Source: Paenibacillus hunanensis
GTDB taxonomy: Bacteria > Bacillota > Bacilli > Paenibacillales > Paenibacillaceae
Assembly (NCBI RefSeq): GCF_014645615.1
Contig: NZ_BMMB01000001.1
Coordinates: 372,001-436,000, forward strand
Length of the DNA: 64,000 nucleotides
Reading direction: 5' to 3'
Every line of letters starts with the position of its first letter. Within the stretch, counting starts at the first letter, position 1. The position numbers and the translations under genes are program-made. Under the pieces are notes generated by a model. The model had not been told where the DNA came from and searched no databases. It saw nothing but the letters and a program-made list of their open reading frames with translations. Below are positions 1 through 7,795 of this stretch, one piece after another.

Positions 1-349
1 CCAGATTGGTGTAGCTCCACTCTAGCTTGCCATCCTTCGTACTATAAGCATTAAAGGTATCGATCTCATGTGTATTCGTATCACTGGTAGAAGACGTAGC
101 ATGAGCATTCTGCTCGACATGTGAAGCCTTCACATAAACGAGTGATTGGGAGGGGATCACCTTAATATCATTTACTTCGGATAAATCGGGATGATCAGTG
201 GCTGAAAAGAGTGGTGTTGACCAGGAAGCAGACTTTAGTGTCGTCAACGAATCGGCTTGAGCTGCAAACGAAGGCATAGCGATTGTAATGCCAAGGATCG
301 CGGTGAGTAGACCTGTACCGAGACGGTAAAGGCGAGGTTTAGTTTTCAA
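1..349 (-). CDS. Secreted beta-propeller-like protein, N-terminal part (partial)
   Basis: Reading the minus strand from a TTG at 349 gives a signal peptide (LKTKPRLY, then a hydrophobic stretch ending PSFAAQA), followed by a segment resembling the N-terminus of the next gene (SASWSTPLFSA versus PASWSSPPLLA; SQSLVYV versus SKSLVYV). The 3' end lies outside the window. An AGGTGG ribosome site precedes the TTG. It is most likely a tandem paralogue of the 717-1970 product, exported, of unknown function. The alternating WSYS-type motifs suggest a PQQ-like beta-propeller. Confidence 0.7.
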   Translation of the reverse strand, partial: MKTKPRLYRLGTGLLTAILGITIAMPSFAAQADSLTTLKSASWSTPLFSATDHPDLSEVNDIKVIPSQSLVYVKASHVEQNAHATSSTSDTNTHEIDTFNAYSTKDGKLEWSYTNL

Positions 350-572
350 TATGTAATGCCACCTTTCCTATTCAAGTTTCTAATTTTTGTGCTGTGTTTT
401 TACCGTAGAGCTATGCTACGGGCAAGCTAATCTACTAGCAAAAACAGCAGCTTGTAATGCTCGTACCCATCTATGTACTATGTTAGGATACTGCACTTAT
501 TATAGGATACTCTGGCAAAATGATAAGGTGAAATACGTAACAAGAGGTAACATTATTTTAAGATTTACATAT

Positions 573-668
573 AAAAGCCTGACCGTATGTTGCTGTTATT
601 CTCCATTTATGCCGGATGTTGAAGCATTGATGGAGAGCAGGCTATACAATGGTCAGGCTTTTACATTA
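573..668. terminator. Extended terminator hairpin between the two propeller genes
   Basis: AAAAGCCTGACC at 573-584 pairs with GGTCAGGCTTTT at 651-662. An inner CTCCAT/ATGGAG stem lies at 601-635. T/A runs on both sides make it a plausible terminator in either direction; it would end the minus-strand gene 717-1970. I see no gene in the rest of 350-716. Confidence 0.6.
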
Positions 669-716
669 TGATTTCTGTTGTTTGGCTTTAAGTGGCTTCA
701 AATATCAGAATCGCCC

Positions 717-1970
717 TTATTTTTTGATCACATATTTGTATAATGTGCCATCCTTAACAGAGTACACGGTGCGATTCACATAATCGATCGGTGAGCCTAG
801 ATTCGTTGTATCGATCGTTTCTACAATCGCCAGTGTGGATGGATATACGATGTAGGTGCGGTCATCCATATTGATCATTAAATTGCCATCGCTTGTGCGC
901 AGTACCCATGTGTAATCGGCTGGCGTACCTTCCAGTGTGACCGAGGCGATTGCTTTTCCAGACGACGTATTATACAGCTGTAGCGTATTATTTTCATAGG
1001 TGATATAGCCCGTTCCTGTCGATTGTGCGATAGAGCCACCCGGAATGACGCGTCCCCACATGAGTTTTCCTTTAGGATCGAAGCCAAATAGCTTATTGCC
1101 TACATCATCGATATTCGCACGGATTAGGACGGTGCCATCTTTAAGTACGAACATGGAGTCACTTCCATCGCCATAAATATTAGATTTTGGTGGGAAGGTA
1201 TAGCTATACAGGCGTTTTAGCTCCAGCCCGTACACATCCACCTGTGGGTTAGGCACCATTTCCCAGCCGTTGGCGTTTTTGTTCAGCTTGCTGGCAGCGA
1301 TGAGAATGCGATTGCCTTCTGCTTTGAGCAAGGAGCCCTGAATAGGCTGTTGATTGAGTAGCTTTCCATTATTGTCGTACCGCTGGAGTGTAGAGCGAAT
1401 GATTCCTTCGGAATTGACGGTGCCTCGGCTAGCTACAAGCAGTGAGCCGTCCTTCATTAGCGTTATATTGGCTGCATCGCTGAGCGGCTTTTGCCAGTTT
1501 AGCTTGCCTGAGGAATGGATCGAATATAATTGGTACGTACCGTCTGAATATTCGGCATACATATAAACGGTGCCGTAGCTAGTATACACGGATTGTGTAG
1601 ACAATGTGTAGGCTCCTGCTGGCTTGTGTAGGCTATAGCTCCATTGCAGCTTGCCAGTCGTTGAGCTATACGCCTTTAGTGTATCCAGATACCAGCTATT
1701 TTGCGTTTTGCCTGTAGTATTAGGAATATCCTGCTGGGTATGTACATAGACCAGCGATTTGGAGGGGACAGCATGCACATCGGTCACTCGGGATGCGAGC
1801 GCATTGTCGACTACATCTGCGAGTAATGGTGGCGATGACCATGAAGCAGGGCTAAGACGTGTGACCGTCTCTGCTGCAAATGCAGGTAAGGCAATAGACA
1901 TGCCAAGTACGCCTGCAAGCAGAGCAGATGTCCAGGCGTAGCTGCGATGTGAATGATGGGAAGATTTCAT
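717..1970 (-). CDS. Secreted PQQ-like beta-propeller protein
   Basis: A 417-residue protein with a clear signal peptide (basic start, hydrophobic core, cleavage near PAFAAE). The body has repeated blade-like patterns of the PQQ/pyrrolo-quinoline type (TGKLQWSYSL, SGKLNWQKPL, KGKLMWGRV, SSGKAIASV), in which each outer strand ends in a Trp-containing turn. It is probably a cell-surface or secreted scaffold; no catalytic residues stand out. It is a tandem paralogue of the partial gene at 1-349 and is host backbone outside the mobile element. Function is not recognisable. Confidence 0.75.
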   Translation of the reverse strand: MKSSHHSHRSYAWTSALLAGVLGMSIALPAFAAETVTRLSPASWSSPPLLADVVDNALASRVTDVHAVPSKSLVYVHTQQDIPNTTGKTQNSWYLDTLKAYSSTTGKLQWSYSLHKPAGAYTLSTQSVYTSYGTVYMYAEYSDGTYQLYSIHSSGKLNWQKPLSDAANITLMKDGSLLVASRGTVNSEGIIRSTLQRYDNNGKLLNQQPIQGSLLKAEGNRILIAASKLNKNANGWEMVPNPQVDVYGLELKRLYSYTFPPKSNIYGDGSDSMFVLKDGTVLIRANIDDVGNKLFGFDPKGKLMWGRVIPGGSIAQSTGTGYITYENNTLQLYNTSSGKAIASVTLEGTPADYTWVLRTSDGNLMINMDDRTYIVYPSTLAIVETIDTTNLGSPIDYVNRTVYSVKDGTLYKYVIKK

Positions 1971-2273
1971 AATTGAATTCCGCCTTTCTGTAAAATAGGA
2001 TGGGCAAAGCTAATAGCAGATTTATACGAAGCAAGCCAGTAATGACATGCCATGGATATGCAGAATACAGCTAGTGTTAGAATTGGGTGTGTACGTATAT
2101 TGGAAGAGAGGGATGTGGTCATAATAAGTCTGCTCACCGGAAGTTCCCTATACTTTTTAACCTGAATAGTGAATGACGCAACAAACATGAATGAAATGTC
2201 ATTATTTTCAAGCCGATTCGACGGATCAAGCCGATCGTTCTAGCGCTTTTTGTATAGAAATAGAAAAATAGTA

Positions 2274-2302
2274 TTGCAGACCTATAATTTCTATGCTATT
2301 CT
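2274..2302 (+). promoter_or_regulatory. Probable sigma-A promoter of the host tad operon
   Basis: TTGCAG at 2274-2279, a 17-bp spacer and TATTCT at 2297-2302, about 110 bp upstream of the TadZ-like start. The rest of 1971-2273 shows nothing I can name. Confidence 0.45.
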
Positions 2303-2331
2303 TACGTTAAATTATAGCTTTTACAACGGAA

Positions 2332-2383
2332 GCACCGTTTAAGTTACGCACCCCAAGTGCGTTATTTAAACGGTGCTTTTTTT
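2332..2383 (+). terminator. Leader terminator (attenuator-like) before host tadZ
   Basis: GCACCGTTTAA pairs with TTTAAACGGTGC around an inner GCAC/GTGC stem, followed by seven T. It lies between the promoter at 2274 and the start codon at 2411, so transcription of the Tad operon must pass through an intrinsic terminator. This suggests attenuation or antitermination. Confidence 0.65.
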
Positions 2384-2410
2384 GTTGTTGTCAAAGAAGG
2401 AGGAATATCG

Positions 2411-3556
2411 ATGGCTCCTATACAGATGGTAGTGTGCGTCGAGGATCAAGAGTATATTGAGCTGTTGCTGCGATACATCCGTTCTAGCGAATATGCAGCA
2501 CGAGTTACGATTCGGGCATTTTCTGAGGTCGCCATGTTTGTAGAGTATATGCAGGATGGTCGTTATAAAGGGCTGGTTGCTGCTGAGGATGCATTTTTGG
2601 AGCCATGGCGTGCGAATGAGCAGGGTGGCTCCGTACGCTGGGTACGATTAGGTGAGCATGACCAGCAGCAGGCGGACGGACATACTATTGCTAAGTATCA
2701 GCCGCTGCATCATTTGATGGAGCAGTTATGTAATTTTACAGGGCGAACGGTGATCGAATCGCCGCGCGAAGCAGGCAGAGCGTGGGTTACCTGTCTGTAT
2801 TCAGCCGTTGCAGGCAGTGGGAAATCGGTGACAGCGATGAATATGGCGAAGCAGCTTGGGCTGAAAGGACAGTCGGTATTTTATCTAAATCTGGAGGCAG
2901 CAAGCAGTGTGAGCCTGCTACAGCTAGAAACAGATCAGAATACACCTGAATTATCACGATTACTATATGATCTACAAGCCGCTGCGGAGCAGAAGCAAGC
3001 ACCTGACGGAGCGATTACGGACTATACGGTATATGCGGAGGAGATTCGGGCAGAGACATTTATCCCGCCGTCTAATTTTAATGAATGGCTGCGTATGACG
3101 GCTGAGGAGACGACACTGCTGATTGATTATATCGCAGGCAGTGGTCAATACGATCACGTCATTATCGATTGTGAATCTGGCTGGGCAGAACGCGTTCAGG
3201 CTGCGCTGAACGGCAGTGACCGCATCATCTGGCTATTAACGGACGATCTACCCTGCATGACTCGAACAGAGCAGTGGCTGTCGTACTGGCAGTCATATCA
3301 TGGTGAGTGGCTGGAGCAGATGGAGCCGAAGCTTTCATTTGTTATGAATCGTTACAGTGGCAATGTGATGAACACTCTACCAGCAGGTATACACCCGGAA
3401 TCGACACTTCCTTATGTGCCTTCATGGAAGCAGGTTACGAGCAGTGAGCTATTATGGTGCTCGCCCATTTTTCAACGAGATATTTTGAAGCTATGCCGCC
3501 TTGACGGGGAACGTAGTCATGAGGGTGTCTGGGCGACAGGTGGGGTGAGCATGTGA
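2411..3556 (+). CDS. tadZ: Host TadZ/CpaE-like pilus ATPase
   Basis: A 381-residue product from ATG 2411, which has GGAGG 8-12 bases upstream; this is preferred over the upstream in-frame start at 2357, which lies inside the leader hairpin. The N-terminal third looks like a degenerate receiver domain. Residues from about 130 on form a MinD/ParA-type ATPase with P-loop AGSGKSVTAMN and a later IIDCESGW segment. TadZ/CpaE proteins position the Flp (Tad) pilus machine at the membrane. Its stop overlaps the GTG start of tadA, so the two form one operon. Confidence 0.8.
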   Translation: MAPIQMVVCVEDQEYIELLLRYIRSSEYAARVTIRAFSEVAMFVEYMQDGRYKGLVAAEDAFLEPWRANEQGGSVRWVRLGEHDQQQADGHTIAKYQPLHHLMEQLCNFTGRTVIESPREAGRAWVTCLYSAVAGSGKSVTAMNMAKQLGLKGQSVFYLNLEAASSVSLLQLETDQNTPELSRLLYDLQAAAEQKQAPDGAITDYTVYAEEIRAETFIPPSNFNEWLRMTAEETTLLIDYIAGSGQYDHVIIDCESGWAERVQAALNGSDRIIWLLTDDLPCMTRTEQWLSYWQSYHGEWLEQMEPKLSFVMNRYSGNVMNTLPAGIHPESTLPYVPSWKQVTSSELLWCSPIFQRDILKLCRLDGERSHEGVWATGGVSM

Positions 3557-4476
3557 CCGAGAATGTATTTATTACACTGCGCGATGAGGTTCGTTCAGGG
3601 CTGGATGTCACATTTGCTGTAGATGATCGGGAGCTGATAAGCAGGATCGAATCGAAAGTGCTTGATGAAGCACGTTATCCTGAGCTAACAGCAGGTGAAC
3701 GACGCAGATTAGTACGGCAGGTATTCGATTCTTTTCGTGGACTCGATATTTTGCAGCCGCTTGTTGATGATCGCAGTGTCACGGAAATTATGATTAACAG
3801 TCATGAGGATATTTTTATTGAGCGACATGGACAGGTGCTACGAAGTGAGTCTGTGTTTGAATCGCCAGAGCGACTGGAGGATATTATTCAGACAATTGTG
3901 GCAGGTGTGAACCGTGTTGTGAATGAATCCTCGCCGATCGTGGATGCACGTCTGCCAGATGGCTCACGTGTCAATGTGGTGCTACCGCCAGTAGCGCTCA
4001 AAGGGCCAACGATGACGATTCGTAAATTTCCAGAGAATCCGATGACGATGGAGGATCTGGTACGGATTGGCGCACTTGATGCTACAGCTTCAAGTCTGCT
4101 ACAAACACTGGTACGTAGTAAATTTAATGTTTTTATCGGAGGAGGAACAGGCTCCGGTAAAACGACTTTTTTAAATGCACTATCCCAGTATATTCCGCCG
4201 GATGAGCGAGTGATTACGATTGAGGATTCAGCAGAGCTACAAATTCGCACTGTACCTAATCTAGTATCGCTAGAAACTCGCAATGCCAATACAGAAGGCA
4301 AAGGGGAGATCGGTATTCGTGATCTGATTCGATCCTCGCTGCGTATGCGACCGAACCGTATTATCGTCGGTGAGGTTCGTGGTGCAGAAGCATTGGATAT
4401 GCTACAGGCGATGAATACAGGTCACGATGGATCACTCTCTTTAATACTGTGGTACAGAATCTACTGCTTCAATTGA
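3553..4476 (+). pseudogene. tadA: Host tadA/cpaF ATPase, truncated by the mobile element
   Basis: The GTG start overlaps the tadZ stop. About 295 residues are typical CpaF/TadA secretion ATPase: RLPDGSRVNVVLPP, P-loop GGGTGSGKTTFLNAL, ITIEDSAEL (Walker B region) and VGEVRGAEALDMLQAMNTGHDGS. Family members continue with a second TGHANS box and about 80-100 more residues. Here the reading frame departs right after DGSLS into about a dozen unrelated residues and stops at 4476. The C-terminal part, and presumably tadB/tadC, should lie beyond the far end of the element. The truncated ATPase is unlikely to work. Confidence 0.85.
4425..4446. other. Probable attL junction of the integrative element
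   Basis: Identity to the CpaF consensus is lost between the codons for HDGSLS (about 4425-4441) and the foreign tail. The serine recombinase gene ends 23-30 bases away, pointing at the junction, as usual for integrases at element ends. The exact core cannot be set without attR, which is outside the window. Confidence 0.65.
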
Positions 4477-5950
4477 ATGTCACGTTTTGAAGGTATGCAT
4501 CAAAAAATGAGTTTTTTACACCTTTGGGTTTTGTAAGTGGAGTATTGATTTCAATCCTATGGAACAAGGTTAAAATCATTTCTTTCTTCTCGTGATCATC
4601 CAGAAGACTCCAAAGTTCTTCTAGCTGTGCCAACTCTTCTACTTTAGGAATACCGGACAATGATTTTTGAGTCATTGCCAGCTTATCACGAATGAGCATT
4701 TCAGCATCGTTTTCAGCCTTCAGTTTCCGTCGTACATCGTCTTGACTGATCAAGCCTTCTACAAACATGTATTGCCACCTTGAACGTCTCTCAGCAAGCT
4801 TGGCGAGCTCACGTTTAGCTTCTGCAATGTCATCATTATACTCTTTTGCTTCGCTTTCGATTTTCGATGTTTCATCCCTAAGCTGTGCCACATCTACTTT
4901 AACCTTCAGAATATAATCCATCATAAGCTTTTCAACATGAACTTGTCTGAAAATTGGTAGATCACAGCTGCGGCTATGGTGTCGACTGGAACAAATATAG
5001 TATTGAGTTCGTTTCATTCCTCCAGTAGTTTTTCTTTGAGTTGTGAGCTTGCCAAACATAGCAGCTCCGCAACGTCCGCATCTTAATGCTCCAGAAAACC
5101 AGTAAATAGAATTCGGACTAAATCCACCCGAAGTTTTGCTTTTTTTATATTTTTGGATAGCATTGTATTCTTCTTTAGTAAATATTTCCTGGTGATCGCC
5201 TGATCCATATATACACTTTACTCGCTCGCCTCGATTGCTATTTACATATTTACCGTTTTTGTCTTTTGTGCCAACTCGAATTATTCCAGCATAAAACGGA
5301 TTCTCTAGTGTGTATGAGACAGTTGCATCTGTCCATAACTTTCCGCGTCTGAGTTTGCCAAGACTGTTGAGTCGCATTGCTACTGATTTGTAACCCAATC
5401 CACTCATATACAATTGAGCAGCCTCACGGATCAGCGCAGCTTCTTCAGGAATAAACTCTCCAGTTGACGTATACCCGAAAGGGAAAATACCACCAGGACG
5501 TTTTCCTTCCTTTACCATTTGCTCCACACCAAAACGGACACGTTCAGAGATTGTTCCACGTTCCCATTCAGCCATTGCGCCCACGAGAGTGATAAAGAAA
5601 CGTCCCATTGCGGTAGTTGTTTCAAATATTTCAGTAGCAGATTTGAATTTAACGTTATTTGCATCAAATTCTTCTAGCAACTCATGAAGGTTAGCGACTG
5701 AGCGTGTCAATCGATCCAATTTATAAACCAACACTACATCAAATTTTTGTTCTTTGACTTCGTAAAGCATCTGTTGCATTGCTGGACGCTTTAAATCTTT
5801 CGCAGAATAACCATCATCGATATAAAAATCAGTAATCGTCCAGTCTTGTGATTCTGCATACGAAATCAGACGGCTGCGTTGTCCTTCGACTGAGAACCCA
5901 TCTTCTGCCTGCATATCTGTACTGACACGTATATATATTGCTACTCGCAT
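4469..5950 (-). CDS. Serine recombinase (element integrase)
   Basis: A 493-residue large serine recombinase. The N-terminal resolvase domain contains IYIRVSTDMQ with the catalytic serine at residue 10, followed by DDGYSAKDLKRP and YKLDRLTRS. A recombinase domain (GGIFPFGY), a zinc-ribbon domain with CGRCGAAMFG and a later C/H pair (YICSSRHHSRSCD), and a coiled coil near residues 375-440 follow. I chose the ATG at 5950, preceded by GGAAGGA, over the one at 5974. It would integrate and excise the element without needing DDE chemistry, and it sits directly at the attL junction inside tadA. Confidence 0.9.
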   Translation of the reverse strand: MRVAIYIRVSTDMQAEDGFSVEGQRSRLISYAESQDWTITDFYIDDGYSAKDLKRPAMQQMLYEVKEQKFDVVLVYKLDRLTRSVANLHELLEEFDANNVKFKSATEIFETTTAMGRFFITLVGAMAEWERGTISERVRFGVEQMVKEGKRPGGIFPFGYTSTGEFIPEEAALIREAAQLYMSGLGYKSVAMRLNSLGKLRRGKLWTDATVSYTLENPFYAGIIRVGTKDKNGKYVNSNRGERVKCIYGSGDHQEIFTKEEYNAIQKYKKSKTSGGFSPNSIYWFSGALRCGRCGAAMFGKLTTQRKTTGGMKRTQYYICSSRHHSRSCDLPIFRQVHVEKLMMDYILKVKVDVAQLRDETSKIESEAKEYNDDIAEAKRELAKLAERRSRWQYMFVEGLISQDDVRRKLKAENDAEMLIRDKLAMTQKSLSGIPKVEELAQLEELWSLLDDHEKKEMILTLFHRIEINTPLTKPKGVKNSFFDAYLQNVTFN

Positions 5951-6014
5951 TAATAATCGTCCTTCCAACTTCATTTAAGTGAGTCAGCTAATCTTGATTT
6001 GATAAGAATTCTTT

Positions 6015-6332
6015 TTACTTTTTATTATGACTTCTTAATTTTCTAAGTTGAATTACAAATGCTTCAGCAGCTATTTGCTCTTCTTCTGTCCATTCGCTCT
6101 CAGGAAACGATTCAGTATTTTCTATTTCTTCATCTTTTTTTATTCCTAATAAGTAATCTGCACTTACTCTATAAAAATTACAGAAAGCGATTAGTTCATT
6201 ATGATCAACAGGCCGTTTGCCTGATTCCAACTTTGAAATTCCGCTATGATCGATTCCAATTTTTAAACCCAACTCTATTTGACTATATTTATGCTTCTTT
6301 CTGAGATATTTCAGACGTTCTCCGATGCTCAT
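6015..6332 (-). CDS. XRE-family repressor (immunity-type)
   Basis: A 105-residue protein with an N-terminal Cro/CI helix-turn-helix (SIGERLKYLRKKHKYSQIELG, then HSGISKLESGKRP and SADYLLGI) and a short acidic tail. The start at 6332 follows a GGGGGG-type ribosome site. It is divergent from the small HTH gene at 6494 across a region with several TTTTCTA/TAGAAAA operators, the classic layout of a lysogeny-type switch. It probably represses the rightward ICE operon. There is no visible peptidase domain, so induction would need another factor. Confidence 0.85.
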   Translation of the reverse strand: MSIGERLKYLRKKHKYSQIELGLKIGIDHSGISKLESGKRPVDHNELIAFCNFYRVSADYLLGIKKDEEIENTESFPESEWTEEEQIAAEAFVIQLRKLRSHNKK

Positions 6333-6374
6333 AAAATCCCCCCACACTTTATTTACAATAAATTCATAGTAACA

Positions 6375-6479
6375 TTTTTGCTATTATAGAAAAATAAATT
6401 TTCTATTTGAGCAAATAATTGATTGACTTTTCTATTTTAGAAATATATATTGAAATTACAAATTTTCTAAAACAGAAAA
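6375..6479. promoter_or_regulatory. Divergent control region with repeated operators and rightward promoter
   Basis: Related dyads with half-sites TTTTCTA/TAGAAAA occur at 6375-6394 (TTTTGCTAttaTAGAAAA), imperfectly at 6399-6415, at 6428-6443 (TTTTCTATTTTAGAAA) and at 6463-6479 (TTTTCTAAAACAGAAAA). A strong rightward promoter, TTGACT at 6423-6428 and TATATT at 6446-6451 with a 17-bp spacer, has the third operator inside its spacer, so occupancy would block polymerase. On the minus strand TATAAT near 6381-6386 may serve the repressor gene. Confidence 0.75.
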
Positions 6480-6493
6480 AAAGTAGGTGCTCT

Positions 6494-6694
6494 ATGAACC
6501 AATTTAATCTTCATTTCATACAAAAAAGACGTGACGATTTAAATTTAACATTGAAAGAAATGGCAGAGGAATTCGGCATGAAGAACGCATCAAACTACTC
6601 AAAATATGAAACAGGATTTTATGCATTTAAAGCAAAGGATTTGCCCAAACTCGCAATAAAACTAAAATGTGATGTGACAAATTTTTTTAGTTAA
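6494..6694 (+). CDS. Small XRE/Cro-like DNA-binding protein
   Basis: A 66-residue helix-turn-helix protein (FIQKRRDDLNLTLKEMAEEF, NYSKYETG, LPKLAIKLKCDVTNFF). The start at ATG 6494 has a GTAGGTG site just upstream; the longer in-frame reading runs through the operator region and is unlikely. It is the first gene of the rightward operon and is divergent from the repressor, so a Cro- or excisionase-activator-like role is likely. It could alternatively be a second repressor. Confidence 0.75.
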   Translation: MNQFNLHFIQKRRDDLNLTLKEMAEEFGMKNASNYSKYETGFYAFKAKDLPKLAIKLKCDVTNFFS

Positions 6695-6697
6695 AAG

Positions 6698-6714
6698 TTT
6701 TCTAAAATAGAAAA
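6698..6714. promoter_or_regulatory. Downstream operator copy
   Basis: TTTTCTAAAATAGAAAA is a perfect 7-bp-arm dyad of the operator type found at 6375-6479, placed just after the Cro-like gene and before the 6735 gene. It could allow roadblock or loop-type repression. Confidence 0.6.
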
Positions 6715-6734
6715 TTAATTAGGGGGATCATCTA

Positions 6735-6890
6735 ATGGATGAAATTTGCGAGAAAAGCAAACCCGTGGGTATGAGTGATCTTACATGGAAAAAGTTTTAT
6801 AAGCTTCTAGCTAAAGCTAACATCAAATATCGAGAAGAAATTATTAATATTCGTGCAGCTGAAGGACAAGTAAATCAAAAAACTTCTTAG
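6735..6890 (+). CDS. Small hypothetical protein (51 aa)
   Basis: ATG 6735 follows an AGGGGG site by about 10 bases. The peptide contains GMSDLTWKKFYKLLAKANIKY, a charged helical sequence resembling the small regulatory proteins found beside phage-like repressors. It is co-directional with the Cro-like gene, and an operator lies between them. No family is recognised. Confidence 0.5.
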   Translation: MDEICEKSKPVGMSDLTWKKFYKLLAKANIKYREEIINIRAAEGQVNQKTS

Positions 6891-7006
6891 TGTAAATCAT
6901 TTAATTTGGTAGCAGTTGCAAAAACAACTTACTTAGACATATAGCAAGTTAATGCGTATAACAACGAGTTAACAATTACAGGTGAATTTAAATTGGAGGT
7001 ATAGCA

Positions 7007-7795
7007 ATGGGAGCTGCATTCGCAATTCAAGTGATGAGCGGTAAAGAGTCCAACGTTAAACGATTGATGGAATGGGCATTCTCAAAAAATGCGAATGCCC
7101 AAAAGTGGATCAAAGAGATTCACACATTTACACAATCCACTCAACGTGCACTCCGGTCTGGAGAACTAGGCAAACCAGTTAGCCGTGCATTGATGCCGGG
7201 CTATATTTTCCTAGAAATGAATTACAGCGTTGATGGTGAAAACACATCTGCATACATTGCTGATGACATATGGCATTTAATAAAAAGTGTTCCTGGCGTA
7301 CTCAAACAATTTACACGTACTGGGCAAATTATCAGTACTGAAGAGTTTGGACAAATGCTTGGACTGGATCTGGAGGATCAGGTAGAAGTTGCTGTTCCTC
7401 TCTCTATAGAAGAAACGGATCATGATGAGGAAGAATTAGCTATTGCCGAATCACGAGTGCTTAATTCGCTACACCAGGTCAATATGGCAAAAACACCGCA
7501 AGAACGAGCAGAAGCTGAAAAGGTCTATGACGAAGCGGTACAAAATGAAGCCGAGTTGCTTTACGGACATGATCAAGTTGAATCGATCAGTAGCGAGCTT
7601 GAGTCGCTGGATGAACAGCACAAGTCCAATCCGATCATCAGCCGGATCAAGAGTATTTTGCGTAATGACAGGGAGATAGTTCGCTTTCCCAAGAGCATGC
7701 TGCAACGCATTGGTGTTCCGGAGCATGATAAGCCACTTGCTCATGTAGTCATTGATCGCCTACGGCAATTCATACGCTTGCTGGTTACATCCTAA
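7007..7795 (+). CDS. NusG-paralogue (LoaP/UpxY-like) antitermination protein
   Basis: 262 residues. Residues 1-115 follow the NusG N-terminal fold: FAIQVMSGKESNVKRLME at the start, then RALMPGYIFLEM (the PGY box) and IWHLIKSVPGVLKQF. NusG-family proteins bind the polymerase clamp and alter pausing and termination. The C-terminal 145 residues are helical and acidic with no obvious KOW motif, unlike housekeeping NusG. It is the first sizeable gene of the rightward operon, and its stop overlaps the helicase start (TAATG). Many intrinsic terminators sit just before genes downstream, so processive antitermination of the ICE operons is an attractive role. This is inference. Confidence 0.75.
   Translation: MGAAFAIQVMSGKESNVKRLMEWAFSKNANAQKWIKEIHTFTQSTQRALRSGELGKPVSRALMPGYIFLEMNYSVDGENTSAYIADDIWHLIKSVPGVLKQFTRTGQIISTEEFGQMLGLDLEDQVEVAVPLSIEETDHDEEELAIAESRVLNSLHQVNMAKTPQERAEAEKVYDEAVQNEAELLYGHDQVESISSELESLDEQHKSNPIISRIKSILRNDREIVRFPKSMLQRIGVPEHDKPLAHVVIDRLRQFIRLLVTS

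Noticed and set aside
387..671. 94-codon plus-strand ORF between the propeller genes
   Set aside because: It spans the promoter/leader side of one gene and a long terminator hairpin, has no ribosome site and an implausible Cys/Tyr-rich composition.
3888..4301. 137-codon minus-strand ORF inside host tadA
   Set aside because: Antisense shadow of a strongly conserved ATPase; no family resemblance and no start signal.
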